Shown: one piece after another, positions 15,158 through 23,150 of the stretch
Layout of the letters: the number at the start of each line of letters is the position of its first letter
How positions within the stretch are numbered: the first letter of the stretch is position 1
Assembly (NCBI GenBank): GCA_025936205.1
Contig: JAICTU010000037.1
Location: 1 to 29,829 of the forward strand
Length of the DNA stretch: 29,829 bases
Reading direction: 5' to 3'
From: Polyangiaceae bacterium
GTDB lineage: Bacteria > Myxococcota > Polyangia > Polyangiales > Polyangiaceae
The notes under the pieces: generated by a model
What the model saw: only the letters and a program-made list of their open reading frames with translations
Told to the model about the DNA's origin: nothing
Databases searched by the model: none
Translations under genes and position numbers: made by a program

Positions 15158-16210
15158 CTACGCGGGCGTGGCCAGCAGCTCTCCCAGGTGCCGGTCGACC
15201 TGGCCGATGTACTCGGGATCGAGCCCAAACAGGCCGAGATGACCGTCCACCGTATGAATCATTCGCAACTCGCTGTTCGGGATCAGCTTCTGCTCGAACT
15301 CGCAATCGCTCGATGGAAAGAACATGTCGCTGTCGATCGGCAAGACGAAGGTCTTGGCTTTGATGCGTCGCAGCGCTTGCTCCAGATTGCCGCCGGTGAG
15401 GCGGCTGACGTCGCCACGCTGCCATTTCCAGGCCATGCACAGCAGATCGTTCGGGTCCATCACACCGAAGTAGCCGTTCATGAAATTGGTGGTGAAGTCC
15501 TCCAGTGAGGTGAAACCGAGGGCGCGAAAGCGTTGGCGCGAGAAGAACGCCGGGCTCCAGCCCATGACGCCCCACATCTTGGCGTGCCGGTGCAGCCCCT
15601 GCCGGACGTCCGAGGGCGTGGAGTACCAGCCGCCGTTCCAGCCCGGATCGGAGGTGATGGCCTCGACCAGCGTCTCGGTGAACAGGAAATCATGCAGGGA
15701 GTTCTTGGCCGTGCCCGCGATCGGAGCGGCGCGCCGCACCATGTCCGGGTAGCGCACCGCCCACTCGTACGTCTGCTGCGCGCCCATCGAGCCGCCGACG
15801 ACCAGCGCGAGCCGGTCGATGCCGAATTTGTCCGTGAGCAGGCGATGCTGTGCCTGCACGTCGTCCCCGATGCGCACCTTCGGGAAGTTGGCCATGTTGG
15901 CCGGGAACGGGGTGTTGTGCGGCGAGCTCGAGATGCCGCTGCCGATCTGGTTGACGACGATGATGAAGTAGCGCTCCGGGTTCAGCGCGTGGTCCTTGCC
16001 GATGTAGACCTGGCCCATGATCTGATGCGTGCCCGAGTACCAGGTCGGCACCAGGATCGCATTGCTCTTGTCGGCGTCCAACTTGCCGAAGGTGGTGTAG
16101 CCGAGCCGGCAGCCACGCAGTGTGCCGCCCTCCTCGAGCCGCAAGTCGCCGATGTCCGCGAGCTCGTAATGCCCCTGTACCTGGGGTGAGTAATACGGAT
16201 TGTCGATCAT
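15158..16210 (-). CDS. MetX/homoserine O-acetyltransferase-like alpha/beta hydrolase
   Basis: A 350-residue alpha/beta-hydrolase-fold protein of the homoserine O-acetyltransferase superfamily. The nucleophile elbow is VVGGSMGAQQTYEWA with Ser141. The charge relay is completed by Asp295 in PIDSDMFFP and His324 in VDGHLGLFG. The N-terminal part shows the usual LGYTTFGKL and ILVPTWYSG strand sequences and the NQIGSGISSSP turn. Length is normal for the short, lidless branch. True MetX enzymes have a GGSmGGMQ elbow and an Arg for homoserine; the elbow here reads GGSMGAQQ, so it may act on another ester or acyl group rather than in methionine synthesis. I use the ATG at 16210 since residues before it are not family-like. 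No methionine genes are nearby; the downstream gene is the sorbosone dehydrogenase-like lipoprotein. Confidence 0.85.
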   Translation of the reverse strand: MIDNPYYSPQVQGHYELADIGDLRLEEGGTLRGCRLGYTTFGKLDADKSNAILVPTWYSGTHQIMGQVYIGKDHALNPERYFIIVVNQIGSGISSSPHNTPFPANMANFPKVRIGDDVQAQHRLLTDKFGIDRLALVVGGSMGAQQTYEWAVRYPDMVRRAAPIAGTAKNSLHDFLFTETLVEAITSDPGWNGGWYSTPSDVRQGLHRHAKMWGVMGWSPAFFSRQRFRALGFTSLEDFTTNFMNGYFGVMDPNDLLCMAWKWQRGDVSRLTGGNLEQALRRIKAKTFVLPIDSDMFFPSSDCEFEQKLIPNSELRMIHTVDGHLGLFGLDPEYIGQVDRHLGELLATPA

Positions 16211-16293
16211 CGCGCTCTGGTAGCGCGGCACGCCGGCGTGCGTATTCCATGAACCGCGGGAGAGATTTGCAGGAATCTGATCCAGCGCGCGCG

Positions 16294-16530
16294 TCAGGAT
16301 GCGGCTTGCCGCCAGGAGTGCAACATGGCGCCGAAGATCGAGATCCACGCATATGCCGCGAGGTTGACCCACAATAGGACGCTCGCGATCCAGTCGAAGC
16401 CCACCAGCTTGGCGGCGACCGAGACGATGCCGGTGGCCATGACCAGCGCGAAGTAGCCGGGGAACAGCGTCGCCAGGCCCTCAGCCATCCGCGGCCTCAG
16501 GCCTTGCACGCCGCTCATGAGGACGCGCAT
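16294..16530 (-). pseudogene. Truncated TDT/SLAC1-family transporter N terminus
   Basis: Only 78 codons, but the translation carries the signature of the tellurite-resistance/dicarboxylate transporter (TehA, voltage-dependent anion channel) family: LATLFPGYFALVMATGIVSV, then a second hydrophobic span LVGFDWIASVLLWVNLAAYA. Full proteins have about ten membrane spans and over 300 residues; this ends after two to three. The other minus-strand frame just downstream (RILTRALDQIPANL) might be a frameshifted continuation, but that is weak. The MetX-like gene follows within 90 nt, so the rest of the transporter has been lost. I read it as a decayed remnant rather than a small functional protein. Confidence 0.6.
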
Positions 16531-16539
16531 TTAGTCGAA

Positions 16540-16589
16540 GAAAACCAGCCCTCGCAACGTCGTTCCTCGGGGCTCATGGCTGTTTTTTC
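16540..16589. terminator. Intrinsic terminator-like hairpin with A-run and T-run
   Basis: On the plus strand GAAAAcCAGCC (16540-16550) pairs with GGCTG followed by TTTTTTC (16578-16589), with the loop holding a second possible stem (AGCCC 16547-16551 with GGGCT 16570-16574). It has the arrangement of a bidirectional intrinsic terminator. It lies between a divergent pair, upstream of both the transporter remnant and the flippase gene at 16646. It could therefore act as a leader attenuator for the flippase/glycosyltransferase operon, or be left over from a lost gene. Confidence 0.5.
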
Positions 16590-16645
16590 GGGCTTCTGGG
16601 CTGGCTTTGCCCCGCGATTCACGGCAGCATCCCGCCGGCCCCCCA

Positions 16646-18100
16646 ATGGATGCTCGGAAGGAGATCGCGCGGGGCGTCCTGTGGCTCGGGTCGGCTTCGC
16701 TGCTCTCCCAGCTGGTGGACGCCATCAGCATCGTGATCCTGCTCTGGTTCATCGATCGCGCGCAGCTCGGCGTGGCCACCCTGGCCTGGAGCGTTGCTGT
16801 GGTGATGGAGGCCTTCAACGGGCTGGGCGTCGGCACCGCGATCGTGCAAGCCAAGTCGCTCGATGAGCGCCAGCTCTCGACGCTGTACTGGTACGTGATG
16901 GGAATCGCCGTGGTGGCGGTGGCCGGGTTGGTGACCGCGGCCCCGTTCATCGCGCGCTTCTACGAGACGCCGGAACTCACGCCGATGATCCGGCTCTCGG
17001 CGTTCAAGCTGCTGTTCGTGGGGGCGGCGCTCGTCCCGCTGCAACTCTCGATCCGGGAGCTGGAGTTCCGTCGCGTGGGTGCGGTCTCGACCTCCGCGAC
17101 GTTGCTCAACAACGTGGTCAAGCTTGCGCTCGTGGCGTCCGGCTACGGCGCCTGGGCGCTGGTGATCAGCCACGCCATTCACGGCGTGTTCGTGCTGATC
17201 GGCATCACTCTGCTCTCCAACTACCGGCCGCGCTGGGTCTTCGACTTCCGCTCCGTGCGCCCGCAAGTGCTGTTTGGGCTCAACGTGGCGGGCAGCTCGG
17301 TGCTGTTCCACTTCTATCGCAACGTGGACTATCTGCTCGTCGGGCGCCTGGCGGGCAACGCCGTGCTCGGCGTGTATCGCGTGGCGTTCGAGCTTGCGAT
17401 GGGGCCCGCCAAGGCGTTGCTCGACGTGGTCAATGGCTCGTCGTTGCCGGTGATGGCCAAGGTCGCCGATGATCGCCCCAAGCTCGCAGAGACCTTCCTG
17501 TGGGTCACGCGCACGCTCGGCCTCGTGCTGGCGCCGGTCTGTACCATCCTGTATTTTGCCGCCGACAGCCTGCTGAAAGTTGCGGTGAGTCCCGAGTGGC
17601 AGGGCGCCGCCCCGGCGTTGCGACTGCTGTGCATCGCTGCCTTCGTGCGCTCGCTGGCGCAGGCATTCCCACGCCTGTTTCACGCTGCCAACCGCCCCAC
17701 CTGGGCCATCTATGAATCGGGTCTGAGCCTGATCGTCATCTCCGCGATGCTGTACGCATTCCTGATCGGTCTCGGTCCGCAATACGCCGAGCGAGCCGCC
17801 TGCTTCGCCTGGCTCGCCGCCTACCCGATCCTGCTGGCGGCGCTGCTGGCCTTTGGGCGACGGATCATGCCGCTCTCCGTCCCGGACTACTTCGGTCACT
17901 GGCTGCCGGCGCTCGCCGGCGCGGCGTGCATGAGCTTGCCGCTCTGGGCCTTCGAGCGCTGGGTGCCGCGCTTGCCGGCGGCGCTCGAGCTCGGCTGCTT
18001 GATCGCTATCGGGCTCGGCGTGTACTGCGCCTTTTTGCGCTACGGATTGGGGATCCAGCTGCGAGACATGCCGCTGCGGCGCCCCCGGGAGAGCCAATGA
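16646..18100 (+). CDS. Polysaccharide flippase, MOP/Wzx family (WzxC-like)
   Basis: A 484-residue inner-membrane protein of the polysaccharide transporter branch of the MOP superfamily. These proteins move lipid-linked oligosaccharide units across the membrane for O-antigen, capsule or exopolysaccharide assembly. The start MDARKEIARGVLWLGSASLL is typical, followed by about a dozen to fourteen hydrophobic segments across the whole length; LNVAGSSVLFHFYRNVDYLL and GRLAGNAVLGVYRVAFELA are conserved WzxC-like stretches in the middle. I choose the ATG at 16646; an in-frame TTG at 16607 would add a Pro/Arg-rich leader. The stop overlaps the next ATG (ATGA, 18097-18100), so it is translationally coupled to the glycosyltransferase. 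The polymer it serves cannot be deduced. Confidence 0.88.
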   Translation: MDARKEIARGVLWLGSASLLSQLVDAISIVILLWFIDRAQLGVATLAWSVAVVMEAFNGLGVGTAIVQAKSLDERQLSTLYWYVMGIAVVAVAGLVTAAPFIARFYETPELTPMIRLSAFKLLFVGAALVPLQLSIRELEFRRVGAVSTSATLLNNVVKLALVASGYGAWALVISHAIHGVFVLIGITLLSNYRPRWVFDFRSVRPQVLFGLNVAGSSVLFHFYRNVDYLLVGRLAGNAVLGVYRVAFELAMGPAKALLDVVNGSSLPVMAKVADDRPKLAETFLWVTRTLGLVLAPVCTILYFAADSLLKVAVSPEWQGAAPALRLLCIAAFVRSLAQAFPRLFHAANRPTWAIYESGLSLIVISAMLYAFLIGLGPQYAERAACFAWLAAYPILLAALLAFGRRIMPLSVPDYFGHWLPALAGAACMSLPLWAFERWVPRLPAALELGCLIAIGLGVYCAFLRYGLGIQLRDMPLRRPRESQ

Positions 18101-19080
18101 CTGAGACCGTTGTTGCCCAGGCGGCCCTGCCCAAGGTCAGCATCGTCATCCGCTCTTACAAGCGCGTGCCCGAGATGGTGAAGCTCGTGCGCCTGCTGCG
18201 CGCTCAGGAGTATCCAGACTTCGAGATCGTGGTGATCGAGCAAACGCCAAACCTCGGCGCGACCGAAGCGCAGGAGATCGAAGCCTTGCGGGCTTTGCCC
18301 CATGTCTCCGTTCATAGCTATCCGCCCCTGGGTTGCGCGGGGGCGCGCACGGCATCGATCCCCCACACCCGGGGCGAGGTGCTGCTGTTCATCGACGACG
18401 ACGACCTGCCGGTGGGCAATGACTGGATCCTGCGGCACGCGCGCAACTTCCGCGACCCCTCGTGCATCGGCGTGTCCGGCGGAGAAACGGGCCGCTCCAG
18501 CGGCAATCCCCGGCGGGACCGGCGCCTGTGTCTGACGTATGACCTCTTCAAGCTGCCGCGCCAGCGCAACGGCCACGGCTTCCGTGTCACCACCATCGAG
18601 TGGATGCCCGGCAGCAATTGCTCACTGCGGCGCGAGGTCGTGCTGGCCGCGGGCGCCTGGGACGAGGTCGGCTTGCTCAATCACGAGGAGCATTCCTTCT
18701 ACTATCGCCTGCGGCGCAGCAAGCCGCGCGGCTCGTACCTGGTGTTCGATCCGGAAGCGCTGGTGCAGCGCAGGTTTGACGTTGCGGGCGGCGCTGCCGT
18801 GCGCGGCGCGCCCGTCTTGCAGACCCTGCTGGACGAGCTGAGACTGTCGCACCTGATCATCCGCCGGCAATTTCCGCTGCGCTTTGCGCTGCTTTATCCG
18901 ATCTACCTGTGGCTCGCTTGCCGGCGCACGCTGGCCTTCTCCCTGCGCACGCGGCCCAAGTCGCAGAGCTGGGCGCTCTGGCGCGAGGTGCTCGGCAGCC
19001 TGGGCGCGGGCCTGGCCGAAGTGCGGCGTGCCCAGAGCCTCGGCAACAAGCCTCCGCCCGCTGTGAGCAGCGCGCCCTAG
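18097..19080 (+). CDS. Family 2 glycosyltransferase
   Basis: A 327-residue GT-A-fold glycosyltransferase of family GT2, expected to add a sugar from a nucleotide donor to a growing glycan on the cytoplasmic face of the membrane. Residues 12-110 show the nucleotide-binding half: KVSIVIRSYKRVPEMVKLVR, DFEIVVIEQTPN, and GEVLLFIDDDDLP, where Asp100-103 provide the metal-binding DxD. The acceptor half has WMPGSNCSLRREVV, and then DEVGLLNHEEHSFYYRLRR, in which the Glu/His cluster probably holds the general base. A hydrophobic segment (about 270-290, LLYPIYLWLACRR) may attach it to the membrane. GGAG lies upstream of the ATG and the start overlaps the flippase stop by four bases. The sugar is unknown; the pairing points to a surface polysaccharide. 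Confidence 0.9.
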   Translation: MTETVVAQAALPKVSIVIRSYKRVPEMVKLVRLLRAQEYPDFEIVVIEQTPNLGATEAQEIEALRALPHVSVHSYPPLGCAGARTASIPHTRGEVLLFIDDDDLPVGNDWILRHARNFRDPSCIGVSGGETGRSSGNPRRDRRLCLTYDLFKLPRQRNGHGFRVTTIEWMPGSNCSLRREVVLAAGAWDEVGLLNHEEHSFYYRLRRSKPRGSYLVFDPEALVQRRFDVAGGAAVRGAPVLQTLLDELRLSHLIIRRQFPLRFALLYPIYLWLACRRTLAFSLRTRPKSQSWALWREVLGSLGAGLAEVRRAQSLGNKPPPAVSSAP

Positions 19081-19104
19081 CTTCAAGCTCACGAAAAGCG
19101 CTGC
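19067..19104. terminator. Inverted repeat enclosing two convergent stop codons
   Basis: GCAGCGC (19067-19073) and GCGCTGC (19098-19104) are perfect 7-bp arms around a 24-nt loop. The loop contains the glycosyltransferase stop (19078-19080) and the stop of the minus-strand hydrolase (19089-19091), plus the small palindrome AGCTTcAAGCT. It may serve as a shared terminator for both genes. Confidence 0.35.
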
Positions 19105-19817
19105 AGCCACTCCTGCTCCGTCTTCGGCTTGAAGACGAAGTTGTCACGGCGCGTGTCTCCCATGCTGGCCGAGGGCTGCTGAGAGTAGAGGTGCCCCGGG
19201 AACAGCAGCGCGTCGTCGGGCACCTTGGACAGGCGCTGATTCAGGCTGAAGTACAGATCTCGCGGGTTGCCCCCGGGCAGGTCCGTGCGACCGCAGCCGT
19301 TCAGGAACAACGTGTCGCCGGCAACCAAGCGGTTCTCGACCAGAAAACACTGGCTGCCGGGAGTATGTCCGGGAGTGTGGATCAGCTGCACCGAGACCTC
19401 ACCCACGGTCACGATGTCTCCGCTGTCGTGCTGCGCGAGGTCGGAGCTGGATAGCCCGGTGACGCGCTGGACCCACGGCGCCTCCTCGCGCTGCACGTGG
19501 ATCTTCATGCCCTGCAGCGCAATCAGCTCGCGCACGCCCTGAATCGACAGTCCCATCATGCTACCGCCAACGTGGTCGGGGTGATAGTGCGTCGCGAGCG
19601 CACCCACGAGCCGCATGCCGTCTCTACCGGCCAGCTCGATCAGCTGCCCGACGGCGTAGGCGGGATCTACCACCAGCGCCTCGCCGCTCTCGCGGTCGCC
19701 GATCAGGTAGACGAAGTTGACCATCTGCCGCGCTACCGGATCCTGGGTGGCGAAGTCGCGCCCGGCGAGCAGCTGACGGAAATAGAAGCGGTCGTTGGCT
19801 GAGGTGGGCATCGTCAT
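19089..19817 (-). CDS. MBL-fold hydrolase, persulfide dioxygenase/glyoxalase II-like
   Basis: A 242-residue metallo-beta-lactamase-fold protein. The metal ligands are all present: THYHPDH (His77, His79, Asp81, His82), HTPGH (His151), AGDTLF (Asp168) and FPGHLY (His209). The stretch NGCGRTDLPGG (173-183) and the single-metal ligand pattern resemble ETHE1-type persulfide dioxygenases, which oxidise glutathione persulfide, more than classical glyoxalase II. QMVNFVYLIGD near residue 31-41 is the usual first strand. The enzyme would be cytosolic. It starts 13 nt after the stop of the DUF808 gene and is probably in one operon with it. The choice between persulfide dioxygenase and a general thioester hydrolase rests on motif recall and is not settled. 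Confidence 0.82.
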   Translation of the reverse strand: MTMPTSANDRFYFRQLLAGRDFATQDPVARQMVNFVYLIGDRESGEALVVDPAYAVGQLIELAGRDGMRLVGALATHYHPDHVGGSMMGLSIQGVRELIALQGMKIHVQREEAPWVQRVTGLSSSDLAQHDSGDIVTVGEVSVQLIHTPGHTPGSQCFLVENRLVAGDTLFLNGCGRTDLPGGNPRDLYFSLNQRLSKVPDDALLFPGHLYSQQPSASMGDTRRDNFVFKPKTEQEWLQRFS

Positions 19818-19830
19818 CGCTCAATCTAGC

Positions 19831-20784
19831 TCAATGCGAGGTGGCTTGCGCGCCGCCGCGCACACGCTTGACCAATAGCACGGCGGCCAGCACGATCGAG
19901 CCTGCCACGACTCCGGCCAGCACCTGGCTCAGCGTCGGCAAGAGCGCGGCGAGGGCTCCCCCGATCACTGACACGGCCCCCGCCGACTCGCTCCAGTGGT
20001 GCACGAGCGCGTGGGCGCCCGGCAGCCCGTGGATCAGGATGCCGCCACCCACCAGGAACATCGCGACCGTACCGGCCACTGACAGGCACTTCATCAGCAA
20101 CGGGGCACTGCGCAGCAGCAGCACGCCGAACCCGCGCTTCAGCCCCGCCGCAACGCCACCCCGGGCCGCGCTCCGCGACAGCCAGGCGCCCGCATCGTCC
20201 AGCTTGACGATACCCGCCACCAGACCGTACACGCCGAACGTCATCAGCACCGAGATGCCGGCCAGCACCCAGACGCGCGTGAAGAATTCCGCGCCCGCAA
20301 CCGTGCCGAGCGCGATCGTCACGATCTCCGCGGACAGCACGAAGTCGGTGCGGATGGCGCCCTTCACCTTCTCCTTCTCCAGCGCCACGGGATCCACGGG
20401 GCCCTCTAAAAGGGCGCTTTCCACAGGCTTCTCCGCGGCCTCTTTGCCGTGCAAGAATTTGTGCGCGAGCTTTTCGCAGCCCTCGAAGCACAGATAGCCG
20501 CCGCCCACCATCAACAGCGGCGTCACGAGCCAGGGTGCGATGGCGCTGATCGCGAGCGCGGCAGGCACCAGGATCGCCTTGTTCACGAGCGAGCCCTTGG
20601 CCACGGCCCACACCACCGGTAGCTCGCGCGCCGCCTGCACGCCCGCGACCTGCTCGGCGTTCAACGCCAGATCATCGCCCAGCACGCCGGCGGTCTTCTT
20701 GGTCGCGACCTTGGTCAGAAGCGCGACGTCGTCCAGCACGGAGGCGATGTCGTCGAGCAGGGCAATCAGGCCGGCGGCGGGCAT
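19831..20784 (-). CDS. DUF808 (YedI-like) inner-membrane protein
   Basis: A 317-residue polytopic membrane protein of the DUF808 family, whose E. coli member is YedI. The N terminus is the family signature: GLIALLDDIASVLDDVALLT, then KVATKKTAGVLGDDLALNAE. Further marks are ELPVVWAVAKGSLVNKAILV, YLCFEGCEKLAHKFL (a conserved CFEG..EK segment) and GAIRTDFVLSAEIVTIALGT. About six hydrophobic spans follow, ending with LVKRVRGG. I start at the ATG at 20784, which aligns with the family N terminus; a start at 20811 would add nine residues. The biochemical role of the family is not established to my knowledge. It is followed closely by the MBL hydrolase gene, suggesting co-expression. Confidence 0.88.
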   Translation of the reverse strand: MPAAGLIALLDDIASVLDDVALLTKVATKKTAGVLGDDLALNAEQVAGVQAARELPVVWAVAKGSLVNKAILVPAALAISAIAPWLVTPLLMVGGGYLCFEGCEKLAHKFLHGKEAAEKPVESALLEGPVDPVALEKEKVKGAIRTDFVLSAEIVTIALGTVAGAEFFTRVWVLAGISVLMTFGVYGLVAGIVKLDDAGAWLSRSAARGGVAAGLKRGFGVLLLRSAPLLMKCLSVAGTVAMFLVGGGILIHGLPGAHALVHHWSESAGAVSVIGGALAALLPTLSQVLAGVVAGSIVLAAVLLVKRVRGGAQATSH

Positions 20785-20913
20785 GAGGTAGCTAGTTCCC
20801 GAAGATCGCACGCGCCGTCAACTCCCGCGTGATCCGCCGCGCCCGTGCTGAACCGCCACGGGACGTTTCCCTGCCCTTTCGCGGCGCCCGCGCTTCGGCA
20901 TAGGGTCCGGACC

Positions 20914-21801
20914 ATGAAGTTTTCACGTTACATCTTCGGCACCACCCGCCTCGGCCACGCCGACGTTTCCGACGACCGCGCGCGCGAAGTGGCCCGGGCG
21001 GCGGTGGCGGCGGGGGTCTGGTTTCACACCTCCCGCCAGTACGACGACGCGCTCGAGATTCTGGGCGGAGTGTACGACGAGGACCGTTCGAGCCTGCCGC
21101 CCACCATCTACAAGATCGGCGGCAAGGACCTCGACGACGTGCGCAACGTGATCCGACAAAACCTGGCACCGCTGAAGCGCGCGTTCATGGAGGTCGGGCA
21201 GATCTCGCCCGGTGGCGCCATCGGCCAGGGGCTCACCGACGGCTCGATGATCGCCGGCTTCGAGAAGCTGCGAGAGGAAGGCCTGGTGCGCAGGTTCGTG
21301 CTGGAGGTCTTCCCCTGGACCTCGCCCACCGTGCTCACGGCCTTGCGCAACGGCCACCTCGACGGCCTCGTCGACGCGTACATCTTCTACCTCAATCCGC
21401 TGCAGCGCTTCGCCTCCAACGCGCTGTGGGACGAGCTCGTGGCGCGCGAGCTGCCGATGATCGCCATGCGCACCGTGGCGGGCGGCAACGTATACCGGCT
21501 GCGCGACGTGCCCGGCGCCGCCTGGAAGCCGTACCTGGCGGAGCGAGCCCGCGAGATCGCTCCGATCTTCGAGCGCTCCGGCGTCAACGAATGGTCGGAG
21601 TTCTGCGTACGCTTCGCTCACTCGATCCCGGGCGTGCTGGCGACGGTGGGCTCCACCAGCCGACCCGAAGGGCTCGCCGAGTTGTTACGGCAAGCGCGCA
21701 ATCCCGAGCCCCTGCGCGGCGACACGATGGAGGAGATCTTCGCGCTCCAGCGTCGCTGGTCCGACGAGCTCGACGTGCACGGACAGCCCGGCTCGATGTA
21801 G
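20914..21801 (+). CDS. Aldo/keto-reductase-fold protein with atypical active site
   Basis: A 295-residue protein that follows the aldo/keto reductase layout: IFGTTRLG at the N terminus, AREVARAAVAAGVWFHTSRQ where classical enzymes have a G-x-x-FDTA-x-x-YG motif, IYKIGGKD near the catalytic Lys position, LREEGLVRRFVLEVFPWTSP (normally G-KIR-GVSN) and VLATVGSTSRPEGLAELL near the C terminus, the usual NADP-binding and post-barrel segment. The canonical Asp appears to be His38, and the usual LxxxxxxIH catalytic His around residue 95-100 is replaced by EVGQISPGG. Tyr43 and Lys67 or Lys71 may remain. It may therefore be a redox-inactive or repurposed member. The ATG at 20914 is used because MKFSRYIFGT is family-like. 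It converges on the phospholipase gene with a 5-nt gap. Confidence 0.75.
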   Translation: MKFSRYIFGTTRLGHADVSDDRAREVARAAVAAGVWFHTSRQYDDALEILGGVYDEDRSSLPPTIYKIGGKDLDDVRNVIRQNLAPLKRAFMEVGQISPGGAIGQGLTDGSMIAGFEKLREEGLVRRFVLEVFPWTSPTVLTALRNGHLDGLVDAYIFYLNPLQRFASNALWDELVARELPMIAMRTVAGGNVYRLRDVPGAAWKPYLAERAREIAPIFERSGVNEWSEFCVRFAHSIPGVLATVGSTSRPEGLAELLRQARNPEPLRGDTMEEIFALQRRWSDELDVHGQPGSM

Positions 21802-21806
21802 CGCCT

Positions 21807-23150
21807 TCAGCGCGGCGCATTGCCGGGGCGCGCGCAGCCGCCGCTGCCCACCTCTGGCGGCGGCGGCCCGGACAGATCGCGGCCGCACGAGAAGTCGAAC
21901 AAGTCGAGCAGCGCGTCGCTGTTGGCGTCGCGCGCCGTGAGCGCCGGCAGATCGAAGATCGCCTCGATGAAACGCGTCATCGCCGTGTGGTCATGCACGA
22001 CGTGCGATGCGTAGTTCCGCCGCGCCCAGGCCGAGATGGCCACGAACGGGATGCGCGGGCCCAGATCCGTGAAGGGCGAGCGAGCCGGCAGCGGCAAGCA
22101 GCCGCGCGGCGGCGCCACATGGTCGGCGAACGCTCCCGCCTCGTCGTAAGTCCAGAAGATCGCCAGCCGCTGCCACTGCGGGCTCCTGATCGCGTGCTCG
22201 TAGACCGCCTTCACGCGCGCCTCCCCCAGCTGCAGATCGGCGGTGGGATGGTCGTCGTCTTCGTCCTCGACACCGTCGACGAAGGCGACGTTTGGCAGCG
22301 AACCGCGGTCGAGGTCGTCATACAATTGCTGCAGCCGCCGCACGCCGGGGAAAGAGTGATCCCAGTCGAGCGAGCCGCTGAACGGCGCGCCATCGCTGTA
22401 CGCCGCCCAGGTGAAGCCGGCGTTCATCAGCAGATGCAACAACGACGGCGTGCCCGGCGGGGGAAACACGATCCCCGTATCGACGACCCCCGCGTTGGTC
22501 GCGAACAGCAGAAACGCGCGATTGGCGAAGGTGCCGCTCACGTTGGGCGCGAAGTGACGGTCGCTGGTCGCGTAGCTGCGCGCCAGCCAGTAGTACAAGG
22601 GCAAGTCCTGCTCGTCGTAGTAGTCCATGACGAAGTGCCCGTCGGTCGGCGTGGTGGCGGCGGCATTTTGCACGAAGCCGTCCATCTTGCCCCCGTCCAC
22701 GCAGCGCCGCATCGACTGCGATTGATGGCCGGGATCGTGCTCCAGGCAGGTGCTGGTCGCGCGCGTGGGGAACACCGCGAGCCCGGACGCATCTGGATTC
22801 GAATAGCTGTCGGGGACAGCCTCCACGCCCGGCTGACCCCGCTCGTGCAACTTGCCGAGCAAGTGATCGAAGCTGCGGTTCTCGCGCATCAGGATGATCA
22901 CGTGCCGGATCGGCACCTGGGCGAGCAACTCGGCGGAGTTGCCGAGCGAATCGCTCGCTCTGCTGCCGGCAGCGTAGCTGCACTCGCCGCGCTCGCGCGC
23001 ATGTGCGGCGGACTCGAGCTGCACTCCACAGCCCAGCTCCGGCTCATCCGCCGGCGTGCTCATGCGTTCGACCGCATCGAGCCCCCAGTCGGCGCGCTGC
23101 GGATCACACGCGGCGCACACGAGGAGCAGGGAGAGCCAGTACCAGCTCAT
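21807..23150 (-). CDS. Phospholipase C/acid phosphatase-family phosphoesterase lipoprotein
   Basis: A 447-residue exported phosphoesterase of the non-specific phospholipase C/AcpA family, related to alkaline phosphatases in fold. The short signal ends CAAC (Cys15), so it is probably a lipoprotein instead of the twin-arginine substrate typical of Pseudomonas PlcH. Hallmarks: HVIILMRENRSFDHLLGKL with Glu90-Asn91 as metal ligands, GTFANRAFLLF (nucleophile region), VDGVEDEDDDHP, TYDEAGAFADHVAPP carrying the Asp-Glu-His metal ligands, and late SHVVHDHTAMTRFIEAIFDL. All expected ligands are therefore present and it should hydrolyse phospholipids or other phosphate esters in the periplasm or outside. 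An acidic insertion (DEDDDH) stands out. The ATG overlaps the stop of the upstream barrel gene (ATGA, 23147-23150), showing coupling. Confidence 0.88.
   Translation of the reverse strand: MSWYWLSLLLVCAACDPQRADWGLDAVERMSTPADEPELGCGVQLESAAHARERGECSYAAGSRASDSLGNSAELLAQVPIRHVIILMRENRSFDHLLGKLHERGQPGVEAVPDSYSNPDASGLAVFPTRATSTCLEHDPGHQSQSMRRCVDGGKMDGFVQNAAATTPTDGHFVMDYYDEQDLPLYYWLARSYATSDRHFAPNVSGTFANRAFLLFATNAGVVDTGIVFPPPGTPSLLHLLMNAGFTWAAYSDGAPFSGSLDWDHSFPGVRRLQQLYDDLDRGSLPNVAFVDGVEDEDDDHPTADLQLGEARVKAVYEHAIRSPQWQRLAIFWTYDEAGAFADHVAPPRGCLPLPARSPFTDLGPRIPFVAISAWARRNYASHVVHDHTAMTRFIEAIFDLPALTARDANSDALLDLFDFSCGRDLSGPPPPEVGSGGCARPGNAPR

Noticed and set aside
13603..15363. Plus-strand open frame of nearly 600 codons opposite the sorbosone dehydrogenase-like gene
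   Set aside because: It mirrors the propeller gene in a shadow frame and shows no family signature or signal.
16619..18097. Minus-strand frame opposite the flippase
   Set aside because: Gln/Arg/His-rich reverse complement of membrane-protein codons; the flippase is clear.
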